DNA of 8,804 bases, from NCBI GenBank assembly GCA_946487985.1, contig CAMLUY010000036.1, forward strand, positions 1 through 8,804. Direction: 5' to 3'. The DNA comes from an uncultured Clostridia bacterium. GTDB lineage: Bacteria > Bacillota > Clostridia > Christensenellales > UBA1242. A model generated the notes under the pieces. It saw nothing but the letters and a program-made list of their open reading frames with translations. It did no database searches and had not been told where the DNA came from. Of the stretch, positions 1 to 6,388 are shown piece by piece (the first letter of the stretch is position 1; every line of letters starts with the position of its first letter). Position numbers and translations under genes: made by a program.

Positions 1-25
1 CCCACTAAAATCACAATTTTGTCAA
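1..25 (-). promoter_or_regulatory. Inverted promoter-like element, cut by the window edge
   Basis: Read on the minus strand, this is a TTGACA hexamer (20-25) followed by AAATTGTG, ATTTTAGT and the start of a G run, where the window begins. It is an inverted near-copy of the plus-facing promoter at 58-86: 12-25 matches the reverse complement of 58-71 with one mismatch. It also matches the complete minus-facing element at 7992-8028, so a G run and a TAGAAT box probably lie just left of the window. It may drive a divergent gene beyond the left edge, or be a relic. Neither can be decided here. Confidence 0.5.
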
Positions 26-47
26 AGAAAATATTTTTTCGAGTGAC

Positions 48-57
48 GCAAATTTGC
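48..57. promoter_or_regulatory. 10-bp perfect palindrome abutting the -35 box
   Basis: The sequence gcaaatttgc is a perfect palindrome ending one base before the TTGACA of the first surface-gene promoter. It lies between the two opposed -35 boxes of the divergent module. A position just upstream of -35 suits an activator or shared operator site. The equivalent place before the second surface gene reads caatttac and is no longer palindromic, so the site may be gene-specific or fortuitous. Confidence 0.3.
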
Positions 58-86
58 TTGACAAAATTGCGGGGGGGGGGTAGAAT
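58..86 (+). promoter_or_regulatory. Sigma-A-type promoter with poly-G spacer, upstream of the LRR surface protein
   Basis: The -35 is TTGACA (58-63, full consensus) and the -10 is TAGAAT (81-86, five of six), with a 17-bp spacer at 64-80. The last ten spacer bases are all G (71-80). Gain or loss of a G would change the spacer to 18 or 16 bp and so the promoter strength, a mechanism established for N. meningitidis porA. Transcription would start near 93, giving an untranslated leader of about 175 nt before the GTG start at 268. The leader is AU-rich; a second promoter candidate (197-226) lies within it. A nearly identical promoter with 9 G occurs at 8276-8303. Confidence 0.8.
71..80 (+). repeat. 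Poly-G homopolymer tract, G10
   Basis: Ten uninterrupted G residues sit in the promoter spacer within strongly AT-rich flanks, so composition does not explain them. Tracts of this length are prone to slipped-strand mispairing. The same position in the second promoter has nine G (8289-8297), so the copies already differ by one base. The exact count should be treated with caution because homopolymers are often miscalled. Confidence 0.9.
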
Positions 87-187
87 AGGGTAAGCAAAAA
101 TATTTTTACATATTTTATTGCTATTTTACAGATTTTTTAAAAAAAGAATATTTAAAGATATTTTTGTATTTTGACTGCAATAATGAC

Positions 188-226
188 GTCACTCTTGTGA
201 CAGGGGTGTGATAGGTTTTGTATAAT
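188..226 (+). promoter_or_regulatory. Second, proximal promoter candidate with overlapping inverted repeat
   Basis: GTGACA (197-202, five of six to the -35 consensus) is followed after 18 bp by a perfect TATAAT (221-226). Transcription would begin near 233 and give a leader of about 35 nt, so the gene could have basal expression independent of the poly-G promoter. An inverted repeat GTCAC-TCTT-GTGAC (188-201) covers the -35, and TGACGTCA (184-191) is a perfect palindrome; either could be an operator. The hexamer matches are visible directly; activity is inference. Confidence 0.45.
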
Positions 227-267
227 TGTATAAAATAGAAAAATACTATTTTTCAAAGGAGGAAAAG

Positions 268-2346
268 GTGAGCGCAAAGGTTAAGCTGGTTTCATGTATT
301 GCTGGGTTGATTATCGCAGTCGGTATGCTGGTCGTTGGCGTGCTGGCTGCAACTTCGCAGGACATATTCATGCAGGGCAGTGTCAATTTTGTGATAGGCG
401 ACAGAGTTCTTTTCGTTCGTGATGTCCAAATCCAGAATGGCATGGAAGAACCACAGACTGTACCATGTTTCAGACAAGGCTTCATCAACGGCGAGTTTGT
501 GCTCAACCTGACCGAGGCTGACATTACAAACAATACAGGTACTTTTACACTTTACTTTGACATCATCAATCTGATCGTAGATGGTCAAACACTTGAATAC
601 AATGCGGTTGCATCATGGACAGGCAGCCCAGTCGCAGGAGTGTCCTTTTCGATTGACGAGGGCAGCGAAACCATCGCACCAGGCACGGTCAATGCTGATG
701 AACTTAATGACTCAACACCAATCAGCGGCAGGGTAGCCTTGGAAGTCAATGTCAACGACGCGGCAAACTTTGACCTTTCAAACATCACAATAACCATAAT
801 TGATGCAGGCAAGACCTATCTGCCAGAGGCTGACTATGCAATCGATGGCGGCAACATTGCAATCAACGGATTTGGTGACGCAAGCGGCAGTGTAGTCATA
901 CCTGAAAAGGTCTCAGTTGCAGGTGACGGACTGATCGCAGGTGATGACTACACAGTCACTAGCATCGGCAACAATACTTTTATAGGCAATACAGACATCA
1001 CAAGCGTGACACTGCCAAGCACAATCACCTCGATTGGCAACGGCGCGTTCGCAAGTTGCTCAAATCTGACAACTATCAACTTGCCGGAGGGCTTGACTGA
1101 AATTGGCGAGGATGCATTTACAAGCTGTACAAAGCTGACCGATATTGTACTGCCTGACACTTTGAAAACAATTGGTGATATGGCATTTTACAATTGCAGG
1201 CTATTGTCAGGCACGCTGAACATTCCAGCCAGTGTTGAAAGCATAGGCTCGCAGGCGCTTGTGCTTGTCGGGCTTGAAGAGTTCACGGTTGACTCTGACA
1301 GCCAGCACTTTACCGCTGTCGATGGCATACTTTACAGCAAGGATATGAAAGAGCTTGTGATGTATCCAAGAGAAAAGGCTAGCACAAACTTTATTGTGCC
1401 TGAATCTGTTGAAATTGTTGCAGATGGTGCATTAAGGTCTTGCTACCGAATACAGGGCACATTGACGTTGTCATCAAATTTGATCACTATTGGTGAAGCG
1501 GCTTTTGCTGACAATAGCAGTTGGCGTGACGCGGTGACAATCCCTGCCAGCGTCACAAGTATTGGAGTTGGTGCGTTCCAGGCTTCGAATTTTGCGGCAA
1601 TCAATGTTGATGCTGGAAACACAACATACAAAAGCCAAGATGGAGTCCTTTACAATGCAGCAATGACTTCGCTTTTGCAATATCCTGCTGGCAAAACAGA
1701 CACGAGTTTCAGTGTTGCATCAACAGTGACTCGCATAGAAGAGGCCGCAGCTAGAGGAAACACACATTTGCAAACGCTTATCTTGCCGTCAAATCTGACA
1801 TATCTGGGGAGTTTTTCTTTTTACAACTGCACAAGTTTGACTGGCAATCTTGAAATCCCATTAACTGTGACAAATATTGGTACTGCTGCATTTGGCCGCA
1901 CAAAAATCACCTCATTCAGTATCAACAACAGCTCATACACCACCGTTGACGGCGTTGTGTACGATGCTGCGGTGACCAGACTTATTTGCTATCCAGCGGG
2001 CAGCACAAACACAGAGTTCACTGTGCCTGATGGCGTGACGAGGATTAACGGCTATACAATCAGCACTTCAACAAACCTTGAAAAGGTGACAATACCATCA
2101 AGCGTGACCAGTATTGGAGCTGAAAACTTCTTGGGTTGCACAAGTCTGAAAACAGTCGTCGTTGACAGCCCAACAATTGCCGCGCAGCTGACAAGCAAGA
2201 CGGCTGCGGGACACCTTATCAACAACGCCACAACGGTGTACGTGAAAGAAAATGCAGCTTTGTCACTGCCTGTGGCATTCGGTGACATGTTCAAAGAGAC
2301 TTCATCAGAGCTTGGTGGGTACAAAAAATATGCGGCAATAAACTAA
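268..2346 (+). CDS. BspA-type leucine-rich-repeat surface protein
   Basis: The predicted protein has 692 residues. I chose GTG at 268 because AAAGGAGG (255-262) lies five bases upstream; an in-frame TTG at 226 lies before that site and overlaps a TATAAT box. Residues 1-28 form an export leader: basic start (KVK), hydrophobic stretch about 11-26, then VLAA with probable cleavage near residue 28. Residues about 29-225 are a beta-rich, repeat-free region. Residues about 230-630 contain some 13 LRR_5/BspA units of the form VTSIG..AF..C. A module of the form DG(I/V)(L/V)Y...L..YP starts near residues 353, 459 and 562, showing a longer period of about 105 residues. BspA-like proteins typically mediate adhesion or host interaction; the partner here is unknown. 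No LPXTG motif or SLH domain is visible, so attachment, if any, would be through an uncleaved leader. It is monocistronic, with a terminator five bases after the stop. The leader closely resembles that of the gene at 8477. Confidence 0.88.
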   Translation: MSAKVKLVSCIAGLIIAVGMLVVGVLAATSQDIFMQGSVNFVIGDRVLFVRDVQIQNGMEEPQTVPCFRQGFINGEFVLNLTEADITNNTGTFTLYFDIINLIVDGQTLEYNAVASWTGSPVAGVSFSIDEGSETIAPGTVNADELNDSTPISGRVALEVNVNDAANFDLSNITITIIDAGKTYLPEADYAIDGGNIAINGFGDASGSVVIPEKVSVAGDGLIAGDDYTVTSIGNNTFIGNTDITSVTLPSTITSIGNGAFASCSNLTTINLPEGLTEIGEDAFTSCTKLTDIVLPDTLKTIGDMAFYNCRLLSGTLNIPASVESIGSQALVLVGLEEFTVDSDSQHFTAVDGILYSKDMKELVMYPREKASTNFIVPESVEIVADGALRSCYRIQGTLTLSSNLITIGEAAFADNSSWRDAVTIPASVTSIGVGAFQASNFAAINVDAGNTTYKSQDGVLYNAAMTSLLQYPAGKTDTSFSVASTVTRIEEAAARGNTHLQTLILPSNLTYLGSFSFYNCTSLTGNLEIPLTVTNIGTAAFGRTKITSFSINNSSYTTVDGVVYDAAVTRLICYPAGSTNTEFTVPDGVTRINGYTISTSTNLEKVTIPSSVTSIGAENFLGCTSLKTVVVDSPTIAAQLTSKTAAGHLINNATTVYVKENAALSLPVAFGDMFKETSSELGGYKKYAAIN

Positions 2347-2350
2347 AATA

Positions 2351-2394
2351 AAAAAACACTCATCTGAAAAAAATCAAGAAGGTGAGTGTTTTTT
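2351..2394 (+). terminator. Rho-independent terminator of the LRR protein gene
   Basis: A 15-bp stem (2351-2365 with 2380-2394, one G-U pair) encloses a 14-nt A-rich loop, and its 3' arm ends in TTTTTT. It starts five bases after the stop codon. The A run on the other side would also give a U run on the minus strand, so it could stop transcription both ways. Confidence 0.85.
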
Positions 2395-2420
2395 GTGTTG
2401 TCCAAAAAAATAACAAAAAA

Positions 2421-2458
2421 ATAAAACGTTGCCTTTTGATTTTTGAGGCAACGTTTTT
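2421..2458 (-). terminator. Rho-independent terminator of spoVG
   Basis: A perfect 12-bp stem (2423-2434 with 2446-2457) has an 11-nt loop. On the minus strand it is followed by a U-rich run with a single A interruption. It lies about 40 bases past the spoVG stop. With the hairpin at 2351-2394 it separates two convergent genes. Confidence 0.82.
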
Positions 2459-2497
2459 CAATCAATTTATTTTGTGGCATGGATTTGCCATATTTTA

Positions 2498-2773
2498 TTA
2501 TTCAGCGTCTTCTGATTGAGATGAAAGAGCTTTTTCATATGCACTGAGAACTGCGTTTTTGATTTCTTCACGAGTTTCTGTATTGATAGGGTGTGCGATG
2601 TCTTTGTGTTCGCCTTCGGCAGTCTTCTTGCTTGGCATTGAAATGAAAAGACCATCTTTGCCATCGATAACTTTAATGTCATGAACAACAAAGCAGTCAT
2701 CGATTGTGATTGAAGCAACTCCTTTCAATTTAGTTTCGTCTTTGAGTCTCATTCTTACATCAGTAATTTTCAA
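2498..2773 (-). CDS. spoVG: SpoVG family regulatory protein
   Basis: The 91-residue protein has the SpoVG hallmarks: an N terminus of the form K(I/V)TDVR, ASIT(I/L)D..FVVHDI.VIDG, GLF(I/V).MPS(K/R), DIAHPI and an acidic C-terminal tail. B. subtilis SpoVG is of similar length. SpoVG is a small nucleic-acid-binding protein that affects asymmetric septation in sporulating bacilli and acts as a pleiotropic, partly post-transcriptional regulator in non-sporulating species such as Listeria, Staphylococcus and Borrelia, so its presence does not prove sporulation. Translation appears to start at TTG (2773-2771): the conserved N terminus begins there, and AAGGAAGGT (2790-2782) lies about eight bases upstream. 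The first internal ATG would remove seven conserved residues. It is transcribed alone, divergently from the hydrolase/murF/ddl/murE cluster. Confidence 0.95.
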   Translation of the reverse strand: MKITDVRMRLKDETKLKGVASITIDDCFVVHDIKVIDGKDGLFISMPSKKTAEGEHKDIAHPINTETREEIKNAVLSAYEKALSSQSEDAE

Positions 2774-2820
2774 GTGTCTATACCTTCCTTTTTAAAATTT
2801 GGTTTTTTCAACCTGGATAT

Positions 2821-2848
2821 ATTTTACAATGTTTTCAGATAAAAGCAA
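2821..2848 (-). promoter_or_regulatory. Possible spoVG promoter
   Basis: On the minus strand TTGCTT (2848-2843) is followed after 16 bp by TAAAAT (2826-2821), about 50 bases upstream of the spoVG start. The hexamers are moderate matches in an AT-rich region where chance matches are common. B. subtilis spoVG uses sigma-H, and I did not recognise a convincing sigma-H site here. Confidence 0.35.
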
Positions 2849-2921
2849 AACAATTTTACTAAATTTTGCACAATTTTTACATATTTTACAACCTTTATCA
2901 AAAAAAATCATAGAAATTGAT

Positions 2922-3659
2922 ATGTTGTACCTTTACAATGACAAAAAGATTTTTTACAAGTTTCACAACCATGTGTCGCGCAGCCCTGTGCTTTTATTGC
3001 ATGGGTGGGGGTGTGATGGCGACATTTTTAAGCCGCTGATTGAAAGATTTCCAGAAAAATCTTTTTTGACGGTCGACTTTCCGCCATTTGGCAGAAGCGA
3101 AAAAATCATTGCGGACTGGAACATATTTACATATGTTGGCATGCTGATGAGTTTGTGTGAACATTTGCACATAGATAAATGTGATGTACTTGGGCATTCA
3201 TTCGGCGGCCGCATTGCAATCATACTTGCCGCCGTCAAACGCTCACTTGTGCAATCGTGCATACTTGTTGACAGCGCTGGCATGAAACCCAAGCGCAGCC
3301 TGAAATTCAAATGCAGGCAATACTCCTACAAATTGAAAAAGGCCATGGGCAGAAAGCCTAAAACCATTGCCTCACCCGACTATCTTGCGCTTGACGCGCA
3401 AAATCGCAGCGTTTTTTCAAGCATTGTCAGCACTCATCTTGAAGAATATTGTCAAAAGATATCTCGGCCTACGCTGATAATTTGGGGCGAAAAGGACAGC
3501 GAAACGCCGCTGTATATGGCCAAACGAATGCAAAAGAAAATCAGAAATTCAACTCTGCAAGTCATTGATGGCGCGGGTCACTACGCTTTTCTTGACAGGC
3601 CGCTTGAATTCACAATGCTTGTGAGCAGATTTTGGGAGGAGGAAAAATGCTGTATGTGA
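2922..3659 (+). CDS. Alpha/beta hydrolase fold protein
   Basis: The 245-residue protein has the standard layout of a small alpha/beta hydrolase: an N-terminal beta hairpin, HGWG near residue 27 (oxyanion-hole loop), the nucleophile elbow GHSFGG with Ser93, the acid in WGEKD (Asp192) and the catalytic His220 in GAGHYAF. No signal peptide is visible, so it is probably cytoplasmic. The substrate cannot be read from the sequence; hydrolases of this type include esterases, lipases and C-C hydrolases. I placed the start at ATG 2922, where the fold normally begins, but no good ribosome binding site precedes it. ATG 2829 is the next in-frame choice and would add a 31-residue extension unlike the family. 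The last 13 bases overlap the next gene, whose ribosome binding site lies inside this one, so the two are probably translationally coupled and may act together in the cell envelope. Confidence 0.82.
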   Translation: MLYLYNDKKIFYKFHNHVSRSPVLLLHGWGCDGDIFKPLIERFPEKSFLTVDFPPFGRSEKIIADWNIFTYVGMLMSLCEHLHIDKCDVLGHSFGGRIAIILAAVKRSLVQSCILVDSAGMKPKRSLKFKCRQYSYKLKKAMGRKPKTIASPDYLALDAQNRSVFSSIVSTHLEEYCQKISRPTLIIWGEKDSETPLYMAKRMQKKIRNSTLQVIDGAGHYAFLDRPLEFTMLVSRFWEEEKCCM

Positions 3660-5065
3660 ACATATGTGTATGCGTGATTTTGTACATGGTTTGGAGCTAT
3701 CTTTTCATCAAGACATATCAGCTTACGGGATACAGAATCAAGCTGTTTTTGACCAATATTTTTGAGCTCAACCTTGCATATGGCGACAAAAACAAGCTTG
3801 TTTTGACCAAGCGCCTTTGCAGGTTTGTACTCGCGCTTGCCATTGTTGCCATTGGACTGTTCTTTTTGGTGAACTATTTTGTCCACAATGTTTTTCTGCG
3901 GATTTTTGACTGTGCCCTGCTTTTCCTGCTTGTGCCATTTGTGATTGCGGGTGTGCACTACCTGCTGTGGCCGATTGAAAAGCTGATAAAAATCATGTAT
4001 GTGAAGCGTGCAAAGCGCAAGCTTGGGCGGCTTGACATCATCAAGATTGGCATAACCGGCTCATACGGCAAGACCTCGACAAAGACCATTCTTGCAACCA
4101 TGCTTGAAAAAGAGTACAAGGTTTGCGCCACGCCAAAATCCTACAATACAGAGATGGGCGTGACAAAGACAATTCTTTCAAATCTTGACGACCACGACGT
4201 TTTTATTGCAGAGATGGGCGCGCGGCATCGCGGCGATATTGAAACTTTGACAAAACTGGTAAAGCCAAGCTATGGCATACTGACCACAATAGGCAACCAG
4301 CACATTGAAACCTTTGGCAGCACTCGCTGCATTGAAGAAACCAAAAACGAGCTGCCGCAGAATATGCCAGACGATGGCGTAATGGTCTTTAATGGCGACA
4401 GCCAGTCTACGCGGCGGCTTTATGACCGATATAGCGGCGAGAAATACCTTACAAACAGCAAAGATGGCTATGCGTATGCCGAAAATGTGGTCATCGGGCC
4501 AAGCGGAAGCAAGTTTGACCTTGTGCTCAACGGCGCGCGACTTCCTGTCAAGACCAGGCTTCTTGGCAACTGCAACATTCACAATATTGTCACGGCTGCC
4601 GCCATGGCGTCACGGCTTGGAATAACGAATCAGGACCTCGCCTCTGCCATAGCCATGCTTGAACCTGTGCCCCACCGTTTGGAGATTGTGAAGAATAACT
4701 TCTCAACCATAATTGACGATTCGTACAACTGTAACATTGTTGGCAGCAGCGAGGCGCTTGATGTGCTGTCTCGCTTTGAGGGGCTGAAAATAGTGGTTAC
4801 CCCTGGCATTGTCGAGATGGGCAAAGAGCAGTCGGACGTCAACTTCAAGCTTGGAGCAATGATTGCCGATGTCGCCGACTATATCATAATCATGAACGAC
4901 ACCAACAAAAACTATATTCTTTCGGGCGCGATTTCTCACAATTTTCCGCGTGAGAAGATATACTTTGCTCAAACTCGCAAAAAGCAAAAGGAAATCTTGC
5001 AGCTCATAATGGTCAAAGGCGCGGTCGTGCTTTTTGAAAATGACCTGCCAGATAATTACAGATAA
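3647..5065 (+). CDS. murF: Membrane-anchored MurF-type Mur ligase (D-alanyl-D-alanine adding)
   Basis: The 472-residue protein has Mur ligase central and C-terminal domains with all key elements: ATP P-loop GITGSYGKTSTK (Lys142), EMG with Glu189, NQH with His219, the probable carbamylated Lys233 in ETKNE, the MurF signature DDSYN (357-361), and FENDLPDNY near the end. MurF joins D-Ala-D-Ala to UDP-MurNAc-tripeptide using ATP. The unusual part is residues 1-128: instead of the soluble UDP-binding domain there are hydrophobic segments at about 1-21, 57-79 and 83-108, followed by a basic stretch (KRAKRK). The ligase is therefore probably tethered to the membrane with its catalytic part in the cytoplasm. 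The start ATG 3647 follows GGGAGGAGG (3634-3642) by four bases and overlaps the hydrolase gene; an in-frame TTG at 3632 precedes that site. Adjacent ddl makes its dipeptide substrate. MurT is a less likely identity because DDSYN and the C terminus fit MurF and no gatD is adjacent. Confidence 0.85.
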   Translation: MLYVNICVCVILYMVWSYLFIKTYQLTGYRIKLFLTNIFELNLAYGDKNKLVLTKRLCRFVLALAIVAIGLFFLVNYFVHNVFLRIFDCALLFLLVPFVIAGVHYLLWPIEKLIKIMYVKRAKRKLGRLDIIKIGITGSYGKTSTKTILATMLEKEYKVCATPKSYNTEMGVTKTILSNLDDHDVFIAEMGARHRGDIETLTKLVKPSYGILTTIGNQHIETFGSTRCIEETKNELPQNMPDDGVMVFNGDSQSTRRLYDRYSGEKYLTNSKDGYAYAENVVIGPSGSKFDLVLNGARLPVKTRLLGNCNIHNIVTAAAMASRLGITNQDLASAIAMLEPVPHRLEIVKNNFSTIIDDSYNCNIVGSSEALDVLSRFEGLKIVVTPGIVEMGKEQSDVNFKLGAMIADVADYIIIMNDTNKNYILSGAISHNFPREKIYFAQTRKKQKEILQLIMVKGAVVLFENDLPDNYR

Positions 5066-5160
5066 ACCCGCTAAAAATCTCAGTCTGCCTGATTTTTGAC
5101 AGCCTGAGAAGTTTGCCAAAAATTTAAAATTTGAAAAATTGTCATAAAAAGGAGGCAAAA

Positions 5161-6282
5161 ATGAAGACAATAGCTGTATTTTTTGGCGGCAAGTCAGTCG
5201 AGCATGACATCAGCGTGATAACCGCTATGCAGGCAATGAGATGCCTGAAAAACTTTCGAGTTGTCCCTGTGTATATCAAGCCTGACGGAAGTTTTGTCAC
5301 TGGCAGCAATTTGGCGCAGCCGCAAACCTATCTCAACTTTGTGAAAAATGCAAAAAATGTCAAAAATGTTACCTTTGAAATGGGCAAAGGTGTATTGTGC
5401 ATAATGGAAAAAAACAAAATCAAAAGCTCGGTCAAAATTGACTGCGCCCTGCTTTGCAATCATGGCCACGGCGGCGAAGATGGCAGTCTGCAAGGTTTGC
5501 TTGAAATGGCTGGGCTGCCCTACACCAGCTGCGGCGTTCTGTCAAGCGCAATATGCATGGACAAAGTGCTCAGCAAAATTATCATGAAAAATGCGCATAT
5601 CCCCACTCCGGCATATGTGCAATTTGACATATCTGCATACAGGGCAAACAGAGTGGATTTCAGCAAGATGTGCAAAGACAAATTGGGCTTGCCTTTCATT
5701 GTAAAACCGGCAAATCTGGGCAGCAGTGTAGGCATCAGCATATGTGAAAATGTTGATATGCTTGAAAAATGCGTAAGTGAAGCCGCAAACTTTGACGACA
5801 AAATAATTGTCGAAAAGTACATTCAAAACGCTCGTGAATTTTGCTGCGCGGTGGTCAAAGTAGGCGACAGACTGGTGACAAGCAATGTTCAAGAGGTCAA
5901 AAAGGGCAAGATTTACTCCTTTGAAGACAAATACATCAAGGAAAGGCCGCGTGACACAAGCAAGATTTCGGCAGCGCTTGACAAAAAAATCAAGCAGCTT
6001 GCAGAAAAATGCTATCGCGCGCTGATGTGCGACGGCGTGGTGCGAATAGACTTTTTGTACGATGAAAAGCACGACAAACTTTTCGTTAATGAGCCCAACA
6101 GCATACCAGGCTCGCTTGCATTCAATCTTTTCCCGCTGCCGTTTGAAGACCTTTTGTCAACTCTGATTTGCCAGGCAATAACCAAATTTGAAAGAAAAAG
6201 CGGGACGCAATACGCGTTCAGCAGCAGCGCGATTGAAAACTATATCAGCATGCGCGACCATGAAAAATACAAGATGAGCTGA
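5161..6282 (+). CDS. ddl: D-alanine--D-alanine ligase
   Basis: The 373-residue ATP-grasp enzyme condenses two D-alanines with ATP in the cytoplasm, giving the dipeptide used by the MurF-type ligase encoded just upstream. Visible elements in order: GGKSVEHDIS with Glu14, NHGHGGEDG, the ATP-grasp loop NLGSSVG (185-191), the omega-loop segment ending EDKY (Lys257, Tyr258), VRIDF, and NEPNSIPGS (310-318), which binds metal and substrate. The Tyr after Lys corresponds to E. coli DdlB Tyr216 and favours D-Ala-D-Ala rather than D-Ala-D-lactate (VanA type) or D-Ala-D-Ser specificity. The residue four before it is Phe where many Ddl have Tyr. ATG 5161 follows AAAGGAGG (5148-5155) by five bases; an in-frame TTG at 5131 lies before that site. 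The 95-bp gap after murF has no clear terminator, so cotranscription is likely. Confidence 0.94.
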   Translation: MKTIAVFFGGKSVEHDISVITAMQAMRCLKNFRVVPVYIKPDGSFVTGSNLAQPQTYLNFVKNAKNVKNVTFEMGKGVLCIMEKNKIKSSVKIDCALLCNHGHGGEDGSLQGLLEMAGLPYTSCGVLSSAICMDKVLSKIIMKNAHIPTPAYVQFDISAYRANRVDFSKMCKDKLGLPFIVKPANLGSSVGISICENVDMLEKCVSEAANFDDKIIVEKYIQNAREFCCAVVKVGDRLVTSNVQEVKKGKIYSFEDKYIKERPRDTSKISAALDKKIKQLAEKCYRALMCDGVVRIDFLYDEKHDKLFVNEPNSIPGSLAFNLFPLPFEDLLSTLICQAITKFERKSGTQYAFSSSAIENYISMRDHEKYKMS

Positions 6283-6388
6283 CAAAAAGCTCGATAAAGT
6301 GTATTTTTCTAGCATTTTTTAGTTATTTTTGCAACCATGGTCAAATTTGCCTACCAAAGATAGTAAAATATCACAATGAGAGGTGAAA

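Noticed and set aside
226..267. Upstream TTG start for the LRR protein, adding 14 residues.
   Set aside because: The strong AAAGGAGG site lies inside that extension and five bases before GTG 268. The shorter form gives a normal export leader that aligns without gaps to the protein at 8477.
2799..2921. Longer forms of the alpha/beta hydrolase from TTG 2799 or ATG 2829.
   Set aside because: The added residues are not part of the fold, and no clear ribosome binding site precedes either start. Position 2922 fits the family, although it too lacks a good site, so the start stays uncertain.
5096..5148. TTGACA at 5096-5101 upstream of ddl as a promoter.
   Set aside because: No acceptable -10 is found 16-18 bp downstream; the nearest AT-rich hexamers lie at 21-24 bp. 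Cotranscription from upstream is simpler.
5161..6282. Vancomycin-resistance-type D-Ala-D-Lac or D-Ala-D-Ser ligase.
   Set aside because: The omega-loop Lys-Tyr pair (257-258) typical of D-Ala-D-Ala ligases is present, and no vanH, vanX, vanT or regulatory genes are adjacent.
6284..6320. Hairpin after ddl followed by a T run, as a possible terminator.
   Set aside because: The stem is short (AAAAAGCT with a bulged complement) and mostly A-T with a loop of about 20 bases. It may weaken read-through but is not a convincing terminator.
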